Shown here: positions 1-8,866 of the stretch, in pieces
Layout of the letters: the number at the start of each line of letters is the position of its first letter
Numbering within the stretch: the stretch's first letter is position 1
Assembly (NCBI GenBank): GCA_002429385.1
Contig: DIZL01000029.1
Coordinates: 62,001-126,000, forward strand
Direction: 5' to 3'
DNA length: 64,000 nucleotides
Source: Prolixibacteraceae bacterium UBA6029
GTDB lineage: Bacteria > Bacteroidota > Bacteroidia > Bacteroidales > Prolixibacteraceae
Notes under the pieces: model-generated
The model's input: only the letters and a program-made list of their open reading frames with translations
What the model was told of the DNA's origin: nothing
Databases searched by the model: none
Program-made: the position numbers and the translations under genes

Positions 1-2
1 AC

Positions 3-764
3 CTGAAAATGCAAACACGGGTGAATGAGCAGATGCTTAATAGGATTTCAAAATTAGTTGAGTCTTTCTCAGGAATTCGCATTCCTGCAAATAAACCATT
101 GATTGGCGAATTTGTATTTACCCAATGCAGTGGTATTCATGCCGACGGCGACAATAAAGATAATTTGTATTTCAATGACTTGCTTCCAGAACGTTTTGGC
201 CGAACCCGTGTATATGCGCTTGGTAAAATGTCAGGAAAAGCCAATATCAAAAATAATCTTTTAGATCTGGGCATTGAACTTGATACTGCTTCCCTCAAGC
301 TGGTCACGGACCGGATTATAGAACTGGCCGACCGCAAAGAAACCGTTACCGCAGAGGATCTCCCTTATATTGTAGCAGATGTTTTAAACTATGAAGACAG
401 TGAACCAATCATCAGTCTGATTAATTATTCCCTGTCACATGCCATGGGCCTTCGGCCCTCAGCAACAGTAAGTTTCCTGATCAGGGGTGAAAAATACGAA
501 TCTTCAGGATCGGGAGACGGTCAGTATGATGCCTTTATGAATGCAATCCAGTCGGTATATACTGATCTTGCCAAACCTTTCCCCAAATTACTCGATTATT
601 CGGTTACCATACCTCCCGGAGGACAAACAGATGCTTTAGTAGAAACAGTGATTACCTGGGAACTCGGTCATGAATTTAAAACCCGTGGACTTGACTCTGA
701 CCAGACTGCCGCTGCCATCAAGGCAACCATGCGTATGTTGAATCTGATAGAACCAAAATTATAA
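3..764 (+). CDS. leuA: 2-isopropylmalate synthase family protein, C-terminal part (5' end outside window)
   Basis: The reading frame is open to the left edge, so this is the C-terminal half of a larger enzyme; the first in-frame ATG at position 9 is probably not the true start. Members of this DRE-TIM family condense 2-oxoisovalerate with acetyl-CoA in the first step of leucine synthesis. Visible here are the SGIHADG segment, corresponding to the end of the catalytic barrel and linker, and a C-terminal region resembling the LeuA dimerisation/regulatory domain. leuB follows after 78 bp on the same strand, which supports a leucine operon. The SGIHADG context is closer to the second LeuA type of Bacteroidota than to the classical one, so a citramalate synthase-like specificity cannot be excluded. 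Confidence 0.78.
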   Translation: MKMQTRVNEQMLNRISKLVESFSGIRIPANKPLIGEFVFTQCSGIHADGDNKDNLYFNDLLPERFGRTRVYALGKMSGKANIKNNLLDLGIELDTASLKLVTDRIIELADRKETVTAEDLPYIVADVLNYEDSEPIISLINYSLSHAMGLRPSATVSFLIRGEKYESSGSGDGQYDAFMNAIQSVYTDLAKPFPKLLDYSVTIPPGGQTDALVETVITWELGHEFKTRGLDSDQTAAAIKATMRMLNLIEPKL

Positions 765-842
765 TGACTTTAACTTTGCCGCATTCGGCGCAATCAAATA
801 ACCCAGGAGTTTAATCCTGATAAAAAACAAAAATCAATATCA

Positions 843-1907
843 ATGAAACTAAAATTAGCCATACTCCCCGGTGACGGGATAGGACCTGAAATCATCGATC
901 AGGCCATGAAAGTTGTAAATGCAATTGCTGTTAAATTTAACCACCAACTTGAATGTAAGTATGCATTGACCGGTGCCTGTGCTATTGATGCATTTGGCGT
1001 ACCTTACCCGGATGACACTCACAAGTTGTGTATGCAGGCAGATGCTGTGCTTTTTGGCGCCATTGGTGACCCTAAATATGACAATGATCCGAAAGCGACC
1101 GTTCGCCCCGAACAGGGCTTGCTGCTGATGCGCAAAAAGCTAGGTTTATATGCCAACATTCGTCCTGTTGTCACATTCCCATCCTTGCTTCATAAATCAC
1201 CACTTCGCCGTGAACTGATTGAAGGCGCTGACTTTGTAGCCATCCGTGAATTAACCGGGGGAATCTATTTTGGGAAAAAGGGGCGCCTGGATAACGGAAA
1301 TACGGCCTTCGACACTTGTACCTATACACGTGTTGAAATTGAGCGTATCTTAAAACTGGGCTACGAATATGCCATGAAAAGGCGCAAAAAGCTAACCGTG
1401 GTCGACAAAGCCAATGTTTTGGAAAGTTCACGCTTATGGCGCGAAGTGGCTCAGGAAATGGCTCCAACATATCCTGAAGTAACAACCGAATATATGTTTG
1501 TTGACAATGCGGCCATGCGAATTATACAATGGCCTAAAGATTTTGATGTGATGGTTACCGAAAACATGTTTGGCGATATCCTCACCGACGAGGCCAGTGT
1601 GATTACAGGCTCGCTTGGATTATCGCCGTCGGCTTCCATTGGTATTCATACTTCGGTGTTTGAACCCATTCACGGTTCTTATCCACAGGCTGCAGGGAAA
1701 AACATAGCCAACCCTGTTGCAACGATATTGTCTGCAGCCATGATGTTTGAATATGCCTTTGATCTTCAGGAAGAAGGTGCACTAATCCGTAAAGCGGTTG
1801 ATGCGTCTCTCGATGCCAAAATCGTGACAGTCGACATTGCTGTTGATAAATCCTATTCTACTTCGGAAGTGGGCGACTGGATTGCCGATTGGGTCGCTAA
1901 AAACTAA
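843..1907 (+). CDS. leuB: 3-isopropylmalate dehydrogenase
   Basis: This cytoplasmic NAD-dependent enzyme oxidatively decarboxylates 3-isopropylmalate to 2-oxoisocaproate, the third step of leucine synthesis. The 354-residue length is normal for the family. The N-terminus (LAILPGDGIGPE) and the C-terminal signature NMFGDILTDEASVITGSLG are both present, as is the VFEPIHGSYPQAAGK segment that binds NAD. It follows the leuA-like gene and is the last gene of the operon, because a hairpin with a T-run lies directly downstream. The ATG start fits family alignments. Confidence 0.96.
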   Translation: MKLKLAILPGDGIGPEIIDQAMKVVNAIAVKFNHQLECKYALTGACAIDAFGVPYPDDTHKLCMQADAVLFGAIGDPKYDNDPKATVRPEQGLLLMRKKLGLYANIRPVVTFPSLLHKSPLRRELIEGADFVAIRELTGGIYFGKKGRLDNGNTAFDTCTYTRVEIERILKLGYEYAMKRRKKLTVVDKANVLESSRLWREVAQEMAPTYPEVTTEYMFVDNAAMRIIQWPKDFDVMVTENMFGDILTDEASVITGSLGLSPSASIGIHTSVFEPIHGSYPQAAGKNIANPVATILSAAMMFEYAFDLQEEGALIRKAVDASLDAKIVTVDIAVDKSYSTSEVGDWIADWVAKN

Positions 1908-1932
1908 GATATTTATACCCCATAGAGAAAGA

Positions 1933-1962
1933 CTCCTTGTGAATACAGGGGGCCTTTTTTTT
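1933..1962 (+). terminator. Rho-independent terminator after leuB
   Basis: An 8-bp stem (1933-1940 with 1945-1952, including G-T pairs) around a GAAT loop is followed by CC and eight T. It sits 25 bases after the leuB stop codon. Confidence 0.75.
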
Positions 1963-2000
1963 AACTGATGCGATGATTGAACTTCATCGGATTAGTAAAA

Positions 2001-2747
2001 TCACTTCACTTCATGAGTTCCATCGGGAAGAAACCTGACGTTTGGTTGTATCTTGGTTTGGTTAAACAAATCGTAGCTCTTTTTAAGGTCAGCCCATAAG
2101 CTGATTTTATCCTTGTTCTTGCTGTATCCTTTAGTTAAAAGGGCATAATTGGTATCAGTGAGTTGTTGCGGGAATATGGTAATGCTGATCTCCTTTTGGC
2201 CGCTGTTGTAGGCTTCAATACAATAAACAAACAGTTCTTTAATCCTTTCATCGGTAATGGCTATGCATCCTGAAGATTCGCAATTTCCATGAATGTAGAT
2301 GAGATTACCCAAATGAGCGCGGTTACCCCGAATGCTGTCGGACGCATTCGGATAGTTGATTCGCATTGACAAATAGTATCTGCTGTATGGATTCAATTCA
2401 GAGATACGATAAAACCCCTCAGGGACCTGTAAATCATGAGAGCGCCTTTTGGGACCTACCGTACCGGAAATCTCACAGATGGGGAATTCCTTAATTAAGG
2501 TAAACGCCGGGTCACAAATGTTCTTGGCCCATACCTCAATCTTCTTTTCGGTTTTGAATGCCCTGAGGTAAATCTGCAGGCTGTCGTGTGAAATGGAATG
2601 TCCGGCAAGCGTTTTAAAAACTGCTGCCTCTTTATGTGAATAGGCCTCTCTGACCCGTGTAAAATTCATTTGGTTGTCCCTGAATGAACTTGAAGTTGTT
2701 CCGGATTTCAGAAATAATAAGGGGAAGAGGAGTATTAAATATTTCAT
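2001..2747 (-). CDS. L,D-transpeptidase (YkuD/YafK-type) family protein
   Basis: Predicted exported peptidoglycan-modifying enzyme of 248 residues. A short hydrophobic N-terminus (residues 1-14) fits a signal peptide. The catalytic motif of the L,D-transpeptidase fold is clear: His153 in YIHGNCESSGCIAI and the presumed nucleophile Cys161. The layout, with a long N-terminal region and HGxxxSxGC late in the chain, resembles YafK/YcfS-like proteins more than those with extra LysM domains. It is convergent with leuB. Whether it makes 3-3 cross-links, anchors a lipoprotein or trims peptides cannot be told from sequence. Confidence 0.82.
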   Translation of the reverse strand: MKYLILLFPLLFLKSGTTSSSFRDNQMNFTRVREAYSHKEAAVFKTLAGHSISHDSLQIYLRAFKTEKKIEVWAKNICDPAFTLIKEFPICEISGTVGPKRRSHDLQVPEGFYRISELNPYSRYYLSMRINYPNASDSIRGNRAHLGNLIYIHGNCESSGCIAITDERIKELFVYCIEAYNSGQKEISITIFPQQLTDTNYALLTKGYSKNKDKISLWADLKKSYDLFNQTKIQPNVRFLPDGTHEVK

Positions 2748-3311
2748 ATGCTATTTAAAAGTCGGGCAAAAATAGTGTAAAAACGCTCAAATGCAGTTCT
2801 TGCCTGTCTTTTTCTTCCAATGTTAAAACAAGGATTATTCTCCAAAAACCACCTAATACCTTTTCTGTCATTCAGGTAAATATACTTGATTGAGGGGGTT
2901 ATGAATTACCAATACCGCTTTGGCATCGGTAATGACATGTATTCACGATATGAAAGAGATACGACAATGGTAACAGCAATTCCTAAACAATTCATCAGTG
3001 GAACAAGAACGAAAACTCAGGAATGGATTCACAGACGGGCTTGCAAGTGAACAGGTAAATTTAAACGTATAACTCAGTTAGCCTGGCATTTAAGGGATAA
3101 ATTTCTTCGGGTAATTAAATTGGACGATAGTTTCGATTGTAGAATCCGATTACCTTCAGGCGGAAAAAGGCCAGCCCGGCAACACAAACCGCCGAACTGA
3201 TCAGAAATACTGCCGATTTCTTTTCTTTACTTACAGGACAGCAAAGGATACAAAAATCCCTTTGTTTGATTTATTTTACACCGAAATTAAGAATTTGTAA
3301 AAACAAACAGA
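2748..3311. other. Intergenic region (564 bp) between divergent genes
   Basis: No full gene was found. It holds an imperfect 12-bp inverted repeat (2905-2916 with 2922-2933, two mismatches, no T-run) and, at its right side, the minus-strand coding remnant listed separately at 3115-3270. The sequence around 2940-3060 looks degenerate in all frames. Confidence 0.5.
3115..3270 (-). pseudogene. Start-less open frame encoding a C-terminal membrane tail (remnant)
   Basis: On the minus strand a 51-codon open frame runs between two stop codons and has no ATG, GTG or TTG. Its translation is not random in composition: a lysine-rich patch (VSKEKKSAVF) precedes a hydrophobic stretch of about 16 residues and then a basic tail (RLKVIGFYNRNYRPI). 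This looks like a single membrane helix with a positively charged end, as in the C-terminus of a small membrane protein. The family is not recognised. It may be the 3' remnant of a deleted gene or a gene with a rare start codon. No terminator is evident after the stop. Confidence 0.35.
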
Positions 3312-4553
3312 ATGAACGATCAATCCCTGTTTAGAAGCTATCCGGATAGTCAGACCTTACTGGAGGAGCTTAAAAGTAAAGGAAAACAAAAGGTGCTGCT
3401 TGTCAACGGACATTTTCATACTCCATTCTCCTTCAGCGCATTTAATGAAATAGAACAGGCGTTCAGGATGGCTCAGGCAGAAGGGGTACAGGTCCTAGGA
3501 ATCAACGATTTTTATACTACTGAAGGGTATTCCGAGTTCGCAGATCTTGCTGTAAAGTATAAAATATTCCCACTGTTTAATATTGAGTTTATGGCCTTAC
3601 AGCGGGATTTACAGGAACAGGGTATCCGGGTAAACGATCCTGCAAATCCTGGCCGTACTTACATGAGTGGAAAAGGGTTGAGCTACCCGTTTAAAATCGG
3701 ACAGAATGAACGCAATCTGCTCGAACAGGTTCAGCATGAAAGTAACGTTCAGACCGCCCTTATGGTCGATAAACTGAACGTATTCCTTGCTGAGCTGAAT
3801 GCAGGATTCAATTTTAACTTTGAGGAATTAACTGCCAGATATGCTAAAAATATGCTTCGTGAAAGGCACATTGCAAAAGCATTGCGTGAAGCTATAGACG
3901 AAAAGTTCAGTACCAGGGAAGAAAAGAGTACATTTTACATCCGGTTATTCTCGGGGAAGGAACCCAAATCGGATTTAAACGATGCAACCGGTCTGGAAAA
4001 TGAAATCCGCGGCAACCTTCTGAAAACTGGAGGTAGAGCTTTTGTTCCGGAAGACCCGAAGGCATTTCTGGATCTGGGAACGATCAATGAGATAATCATT
4101 AGTGCCGGAGGCATACCTTGTTATCCGGTTTTACTGGATGATCCCAAAGGCATTTTTACTGATTTTGAAGCCGATGAAGAAGCATTGTACAATTCGTTGC
4201 TTGAACGGAATATCTATTGTATGGAACTGATTCCCGGGCGCAATGACTTTTCTGTTCTAAAGAAGTTTGTCAGCTACTTCCGGTCAAAAAACTTCCTGAT
4301 TTCATTCGGAACTGAACACAACACCCCACAGCTTGATCCTGTAAAAGTGTCTTGTCGTGGAGGAGTTGAACTCGATGAAGAACTTAACCGGATTGGCTAT
4401 GAAGGGGCCTGCATCATTGCAGCCCATCAGTATTTGGTTGCAAAGGGGAAAGAAGGTTATCTCGATCGGAACGGCATCGCCAAAGCTGAAGAATATGATG
4501 CATTCGTTGAGTTGGGACAGGCGGTGATTGGGCATTTCATTGAAGAAAAATGA
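3312..4553 (+). CDS. PHP-domain metal-dependent hydrolase, sugar-cluster associated
   Basis: A 413-residue protein with a PHP-type metal site. The H-x-H motif is at residues 34-36 (NGHFHTPFS) and a second histidine motif lies late in the chain (FGTEHNTPQL). PHP proteins are phosphoesterases or related metal-dependent hydrolases acting on phosphorylated small molecules or nucleic acids. This one has no polymerase or histidinol-phosphatase hallmarks I can recognise. It starts the run PHP, aldolase/SDR, MDR dehydrogenase, transaldolase-family gene on the same strand, so a role in phosphosugar metabolism is inferred from context only. The next gene starts 118 bp downstream. The substrate is unknown. 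Confidence 0.7.
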   Translation: MNDQSLFRSYPDSQTLLEELKSKGKQKVLLVNGHFHTPFSFSAFNEIEQAFRMAQAEGVQVLGINDFYTTEGYSEFADLAVKYKIFPLFNIEFMALQRDLQEQGIRVNDPANPGRTYMSGKGLSYPFKIGQNERNLLEQVQHESNVQTALMVDKLNVFLAELNAGFNFNFEELTARYAKNMLRERHIAKALREAIDEKFSTREEKSTFYIRLFSGKEPKSDLNDATGLENEIRGNLLKTGGRAFVPEDPKAFLDLGTINEIIISAGGIPCYPVLLDDPKGIFTDFEADEEALYNSLLERNIYCMELIPGRNDFSVLKKFVSYFRSKNFLISFGTEHNTPQLDPVKVSCRGGVELDEELNRIGYEGACIIAAHQYLVAKGKEGYLDRNGIAKAEEYDAFVELGQAVIGHFIEEK

Positions 4554-4671
4554 CCAATATTCAATAACCAATATAGAATATCCAATAAGAAAGAAAGCAA
4601 TAAGAAATGGGGAAATAGGAAAATACGACCATAACAAGTCTCGTAACCCGTAACCCGAAACATACAATACT
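4554..4671. repeat. Word-like low-complexity intergenic repeats
   Basis: The 118-bp gap holds short, imperfectly repeated words: CAATATTCAATAACCAATAT-like at its left, a purine-rich AATAAGAAAG-like run in the middle, and a tandem CGTAACC block near 4643-4656. Similar GTAAC words recur around 29400-29475. No promoter or terminator is recognised. Confidence 0.5.
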
Positions 4672-6642
4672 ATGAAACCTCAAATACAGGAATTAATTAA
4701 TATATCACAGTTCTACGGACAAAAAAAGGACTTTGTCATAGCCGGTGGAGGCAATACTTCATTCAAAGATGAGGACCATCTTTACATCAAGGCAAGCGGG
4801 TTCAGCCTGGCAACTATAGGTGAAGATGGCTTTGCCCAGCTTGACCGACAGGCACTTCAGGTTATATCAGGGAAAACATATTCCACAAATGTGATGGAGC
4901 GTGAAAATCAGATTAAGAATGATTTGCTGAATGCCCGTGTACACCCTGAAAGAGGACAACGTCCCTCGGTAGAAACTTCGCTGCATAATTTGCTTGCCTT
5001 TAGGTTTGTAGTTCATACCCACAATACAAAGATAAATGGACTGATGTGCAGTCAAAATGCTGAAAGGCTTACCACTGTTCTTTTTGGTACTGATGTAGTC
5101 TATGTTCCGTATGTAGATCCGGGATATATTCTCTACAAGGAGGTGGAAAACCGAATCAATGTTTATCGAATTCGTACTGGTAAAGAGCCCAAAATCATTC
5201 TGCTGCAAAACCACGGAATCTTTGTGGCAGCCGATACCACTGATGAAATTTATGCCCTGTACGATCAGGTGATTGCAACACTCGACTCAGCTATTGGCGA
5301 TATTCAGCAACTTGAAGATCTTCCCATTGATCCGGCTGTAGCAAAGATCGTTCCTGCCATCCGTATGATGTTATCGGGTGACACATTGAAAGTGCTCAAA
5401 GTTGTTAACAATTCCTGGTACAAACGTTTTCTTTCTTCAGGTACCGAATATCAGAAGATAGCCCTGCCATTTATTCCTGATGGCATTGTGTATTGCAACT
5501 CATCATTCATTTTTGCTGATTATTCAGGTGAGGTTGAAGTCCTGCTGAATGAACTTTCAGAAGTAATAAAAGCATACATCGCTACTCAGCCTAAAGCGCC
5601 AAAAGTGATTTGCATCCGGGGAATAGGGTGTATTCTGGCCAGTGATAATGCACAGGGATTGGCAACGCTTGAAGATGTGATGATGGATACCTGTATGATC
5701 AGTTTGTATTCGGAAAAGTTTGGCGGACAAAGCCCGATGACACCTAAACAGGTACAGTTTATTGATACCTGGGAAGTGGAGCAATACCGTAGCGCCCAGT
5801 CCATGGGGAAAACCACCGGACGGGTCGATCGCAGAATCGCCATTGTTACAGGTGGGGCACAGGGTTTTGGTGCAGGTATCGTTGAGAACCTGATGGCTAA
5901 TGGGGCCAATGTGGTGATCGCCGATCTGAACGAAGAAAAAGGAAGAGAATTTACCGATTCGTTGAATGTAGGCAAGGCTAAAAACAAAGCCTTTTTCGTA
6001 AAAGCGGATGTGTCGAATGCCGCTTCGGTTGAAAACCTGGTATTCCAAACCGTGTGTGAATTCGGTGGGCTGGATATTTTTATCAGCAATGCCGGTATTT
6101 TACGTGCCGGTGGACTGGATGAAATGACTCCTGAAACCTTCGAACTGATGACTAAAGTAAACTACTCAGCCTATTTTCTGTGCGCGAAATATGCCTCGGC
6201 CGTTATGAAGCTTCAGAATCAGTATAAGCCTGATCATTTTATGGATATCATACAGATTAATTCCAAGTCGGGATTAAAAGGTAGCAACCGCAACTTTGCC
6301 TATGCAGGAGGAAAGTTCGGCGGAATAGGACTGACCCAGTCCTTTGCCATGGAGTTGATACCATCAAAAATTAAGGTCAATTCTATTTGTCCCGGAAATT
6401 TCTTCGACGGTCCACTATGGGCAGATGAGGAGAATGGACTGTTCGTCCAGTACCTTCGTGCCGGAAAAGTTCCGGGTGCAAAAACTATCAACGATGTCAA
6501 ACGTTTTTATGAGGCACAGGTACCTGCCGGACGTGGCTGCACACCCTTGGATGTGATGCGTGCCGTGTATTACATCATCGAACAGGAATACGAAACAGGG
6601 CAGGCAGTACCGGTAACCGGCGGTCAGAATATGTTGAATTAA
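4672..6642 (+). CDS. Bifunctional class II aldolase / short-chain dehydrogenase fusion
   Basis: A 656-residue fusion. Residues 1 to about 370 are a class II (zinc) aldolase/epimerase domain with GGGNTSFKDEDHLYIKASG near the N-terminus, the zinc ligands His115 and His117 (VVHTHNTKING) and a third histidine in LLQNHGIFVAADTTDE. From about residue 385 there is a Rossmann SDR domain: TGGAQGFGAG near residue 393, SNAG, and the catalytic Tyr544 and Lys548 (YAGGK). Homologues are usually labelled rhamnulose-1-phosphate aldolase/alcohol dehydrogenase, where a ketose phosphate is split and the aldehyde oxidised or reduced. No rhamnose kinase or isomerase is nearby, so the sugar is uncertain. Confidence 0.88.
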   Translation: MKPQIQELINISQFYGQKKDFVIAGGGNTSFKDEDHLYIKASGFSLATIGEDGFAQLDRQALQVISGKTYSTNVMERENQIKNDLLNARVHPERGQRPSVETSLHNLLAFRFVVHTHNTKINGLMCSQNAERLTTVLFGTDVVYVPYVDPGYILYKEVENRINVYRIRTGKEPKIILLQNHGIFVAADTTDEIYALYDQVIATLDSAIGDIQQLEDLPIDPAVAKIVPAIRMMLSGDTLKVLKVVNNSWYKRFLSSGTEYQKIALPFIPDGIVYCNSSFIFADYSGEVEVLLNELSEVIKAYIATQPKAPKVICIRGIGCILASDNAQGLATLEDVMMDTCMISLYSEKFGGQSPMTPKQVQFIDTWEVEQYRSAQSMGKTTGRVDRRIAIVTGGAQGFGAGIVENLMANGANVVIADLNEEKGREFTDSLNVGKAKNKAFFVKADVSNAASVENLVFQTVCEFGGLDIFISNAGILRAGGLDEMTPETFELMTKVNYSAYFLCAKYASAVMKLQNQYKPDHFMDIIQINSKSGLKGSNRNFAYAGGKFGGIGLTQSFAMELIPSKIKVNSICPGNFFDGPLWADEENGLFVQYLRAGKVPGAKTINDVKRFYEAQVPAGRGCTPLDVMRAVYYIIEQEYETGQAVPVTGGQNMLN

Positions 6643-6721
6643 TATCGCTGGCAGATTTTGGCAACAAGCAGTTGGCTGCCAGTAGCAATAAATTTATTCA
6701 ATAACATTATTCAATCAGAAA

Positions 6722-7981
6722 ATGAAAACAAGAGCAGTTCGATTATACGGAAAAGAAGATTTAAGACTGGAAGAGTTTGAGCTTCCGGCTATCAACGACG
6801 ACGAAATATTGGCTAAAGTGATTTCCGACAGCATTTGCATGTCATCATACAAGGCAGCCAAACAGGCGACCGACCACAAGCGGATTCCAAAGGATATTGC
6901 TAAAAAACCTATTATTATTGGTCATGAGTTTAGTGGTGAGCTGATAGAAGTGGGTGCCAACTGGAAGCATAAATTCAAAGCTGGACAGAAATTCTCCATA
7001 CAGCCGGCTATTTATTACAAAGATGGTCCGGTAGGTGTATTGAGTGCACCGGGTTATTCGTATCCGAACATTGGTGGGGACGCCACGTATGTGATCATCC
7101 CCAGAGATGTCCTGGTTCAGGATTGCCTGCTGGCCTACGAAGGTCCGGGATTTTATCCTGCATCCCTGTCCGAACCGCTTTCGTGTGTGATAGGCGCGAT
7201 GCATGCCAATTACCATACTACACCGGGTTCTTACATTCACAACATGGAAATTGTGGCCGATGGTAAGATGGCTATCCTCGCCGGAGTCGGACCAATGGGT
7301 CTGGCAGCCATCAATTATGTGATTCATCGTGCCGACCGCAAACCAAAGCTGTGTGTGGTTACTGATATCGACCAGACAAGACTTGATCGTGCGGCATCCG
7401 TTTACACAGTTAAGGAAGCTGCAAAACATGGTATAGAACTGATTTACGTGAATACAGGTATAAGCATTCCGGTGGAAGAACTTCGCCGCATTTCAGGGTA
7501 TACAGGATATGACGATGTATTCGTCTTTGCACCCGTTCCCCCGGTTATTGAACAGGGAGATGCAATCCTGGCTTTCGATGGTTGCCTCAACTTCTTCGCA
7601 GGTCCATCTGATCCGACCCTGAGTGCCCGGCTGAATTTCTACAACGTGCATTATGCCTATACGCACATCGTTGGAACTTCAGGAGGAAATACAACAGATA
7701 TGAAAGAAGCGCTGGAGGTCATGACCAGAGGTCTCGATCCTGCAGGATTGATTACACACATCGGCGGACTGAATGCAGTAGTTGAAACCACGCTTCACCT
7801 TCCGCAGATTCCTGGTGGCAAAAAACTCATATACACTCATCTTGAGATGCCCTTAACTGCCATTTCCGACTTTGCCGAATTGGGGAAATCGGATCCGTTG
7901 TTCGCAAAGCTTGCTGAGATATGTAACCGTCATCAGGGATTGTGGTCCGTTGAAGCAGAAGAATATTTGTTGGCATTTTAA
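6722..7981 (+). CDS. Zinc-type medium-chain dehydrogenase, L-sorbose-1-phosphate reductase-like
   Basis: A 419-residue alcohol dehydrogenase of the MDR superfamily. The structural zinc/active-site signature GHEFSGEL lies at residues 67-74. A catalytic-zinc Cys is plausible in ICMSSYKA near residue 39, and the nucleotide-binding region contains LAGVGPMGLAAIN. The family acts on polyols or ketose phosphates with NAD(P). Resemblance to SorE-type proteins is by overall layout and is tentative. It is 79 bp after the aldolase/SDR gene on the same strand and probably co-transcribed with it. It may interconvert a ketose phosphate with an alditol phosphate feeding the aldolase. Confidence 0.8.
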   Translation: MKTRAVRLYGKEDLRLEEFELPAINDDEILAKVISDSICMSSYKAAKQATDHKRIPKDIAKKPIIIGHEFSGELIEVGANWKHKFKAGQKFSIQPAIYYKDGPVGVLSAPGYSYPNIGGDATYVIIPRDVLVQDCLLAYEGPGFYPASLSEPLSCVIGAMHANYHTTPGSYIHNMEIVADGKMAILAGVGPMGLAAINYVIHRADRKPKLCVVTDIDQTRLDRAASVYTVKEAAKHGIELIYVNTGISIPVEELRRISGYTGYDDVFVFAPVPPVIEQGDAILAFDGCLNFFAGPSDPTLSARLNFYNVHYAYTHIVGTSGGNTTDMKEALEVMTRGLDPAGLITHIGGLNAVVETTLHLPQIPGGKKLIYTHLEMPLTAISDFAELGKSDPLFAKLAEICNRHQGLWSVEAEEYLLAF

Positions 7982-8021
7982 GAGAGACATGCAAATTCAG
8001 GAATTCTTTTAAGAGGATAGA

Positions 8022-8110
8022 GGAATAAGAAATAAGGAAAGAGGAAAAGGAAAGAGGAAATTACCTTTCTTATTTCTTGTTCCTTTTCCTCTTTCCTTAT
8101 TTCTTATTCC
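8022..8110. repeat. Perfect 31-bp inverted repeat of purine/pyrimidine arms
   Basis: Arm 8022-8052 is purine-rich (GGAATAAGAAATAAGG and so on) and 8080-8110 is its exact reverse complement, around a 27-base loop. There is no T-run typical of a simple terminator, although the right arm itself is pyrimidine-rich. It fills most of the gap between the MDR dehydrogenase and the aldolase gene. It may act as a processing or attenuation hairpin, or belong to the purine/pyrimidine-type intergenic repeats also seen after iorB. Confidence 0.85.
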
Positions 8111-8169
8111 TTATTTCTCTTTGCTGGTTTCTTATTCTGTATTTTTGTATTTAATAATATTTTACAACT

Positions 8170-8835
8170 ATGATATACATGGCAGACACAGCCGACCTGA
8201 ATGAACTCAGGGAGCTGTATTCATTTTTTCCTTTAGAGGGAGTAACAACCAATCCAACTGTTCTGAAACACGGAGGGAATAAACTTTCAGTTGCCATCGA
8301 AGGCATTCAGGAATTGGTCGGTAATGGAATGGTCCATATCCAGATGATTTCTTCTGAATCGGATGATATGGTTCGTGAAGCAAAGAAATACCGCAGTTAC
8401 TTTGATTTTGGGGATAACTTTTATGCCAAGATCCCGGTCACTGCTCAGGGTTACCGCGCCATGCGAATCCTGAAGGACGCAGGAGTGAATGTAACTGCTA
8501 CTGCCATATTTACACAACAGCAAGCTTTAGTGGCCATGAAGGCCGGTGCCGATTTTGTGGCCCCTTATGTCAGTCGCCTCGATAATATTTCATCTCACGG
8601 GATTGAAGTGGTGGGAGATATCGTCCAGAATATCTTTGAATACAATCTGAAAGGCAAGGTTCTTGCAGCCAGTTTCAAAACCGTTGATCAGATCTACCGT
8701 ACAAGTATGGCCGGCGCTCACTCAGCAACAATTAGTTCTGAATTGCTCCATCAACTGATCAAACATCCGATGACTGACATTGGTGTGAAACAGTTTGAGC
8801 TTGACGCTGAAGGGTTGTACGATATTGATTTTTAG
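8170..8835 (+). CDS. Transaldolase-family protein, fructose-6-phosphate aldolase type
   Basis: The 221-residue length matches the short FSA/TalC branch rather than full-length transaldolase. Key features are the N-terminal ADTADLNELRELY and GVTTNPTVLK segments and the Schiff-base lysine, here Lys87 (NFYAKIPVTAQG). Such enzymes cleave or form fructose-6-phosphate or related ketoses in the cytoplasm. It closes the four-gene sugar cluster begun by the PHP gene. A long hairpin separates it from the upstream gene, so expression may be uncoupled. A TATTTTTG box at 8140-8147 could be a -7 element, but its TTTG partner is 16 rather than 19 bases upstream. Confidence 0.88.
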   Translation: MIYMADTADLNELRELYSFFPLEGVTTNPTVLKHGGNKLSVAIEGIQELVGNGMVHIQMISSESDDMVREAKKYRSYFDFGDNFYAKIPVTAQGYRAMRILKDAGVNVTATAIFTQQQALVAMKAGADFVAPYVSRLDNISSHGIEVVGDIVQNIFEYNLKGKVLAASFKTVDQIYRTSMAGAHSATISSELLHQLIKHPMTDIGVKQFELDAEGLYDIDF

Positions 8836-8866
8836 AAAAGAGGAAAGTGAAAGAATATTATTGTTT

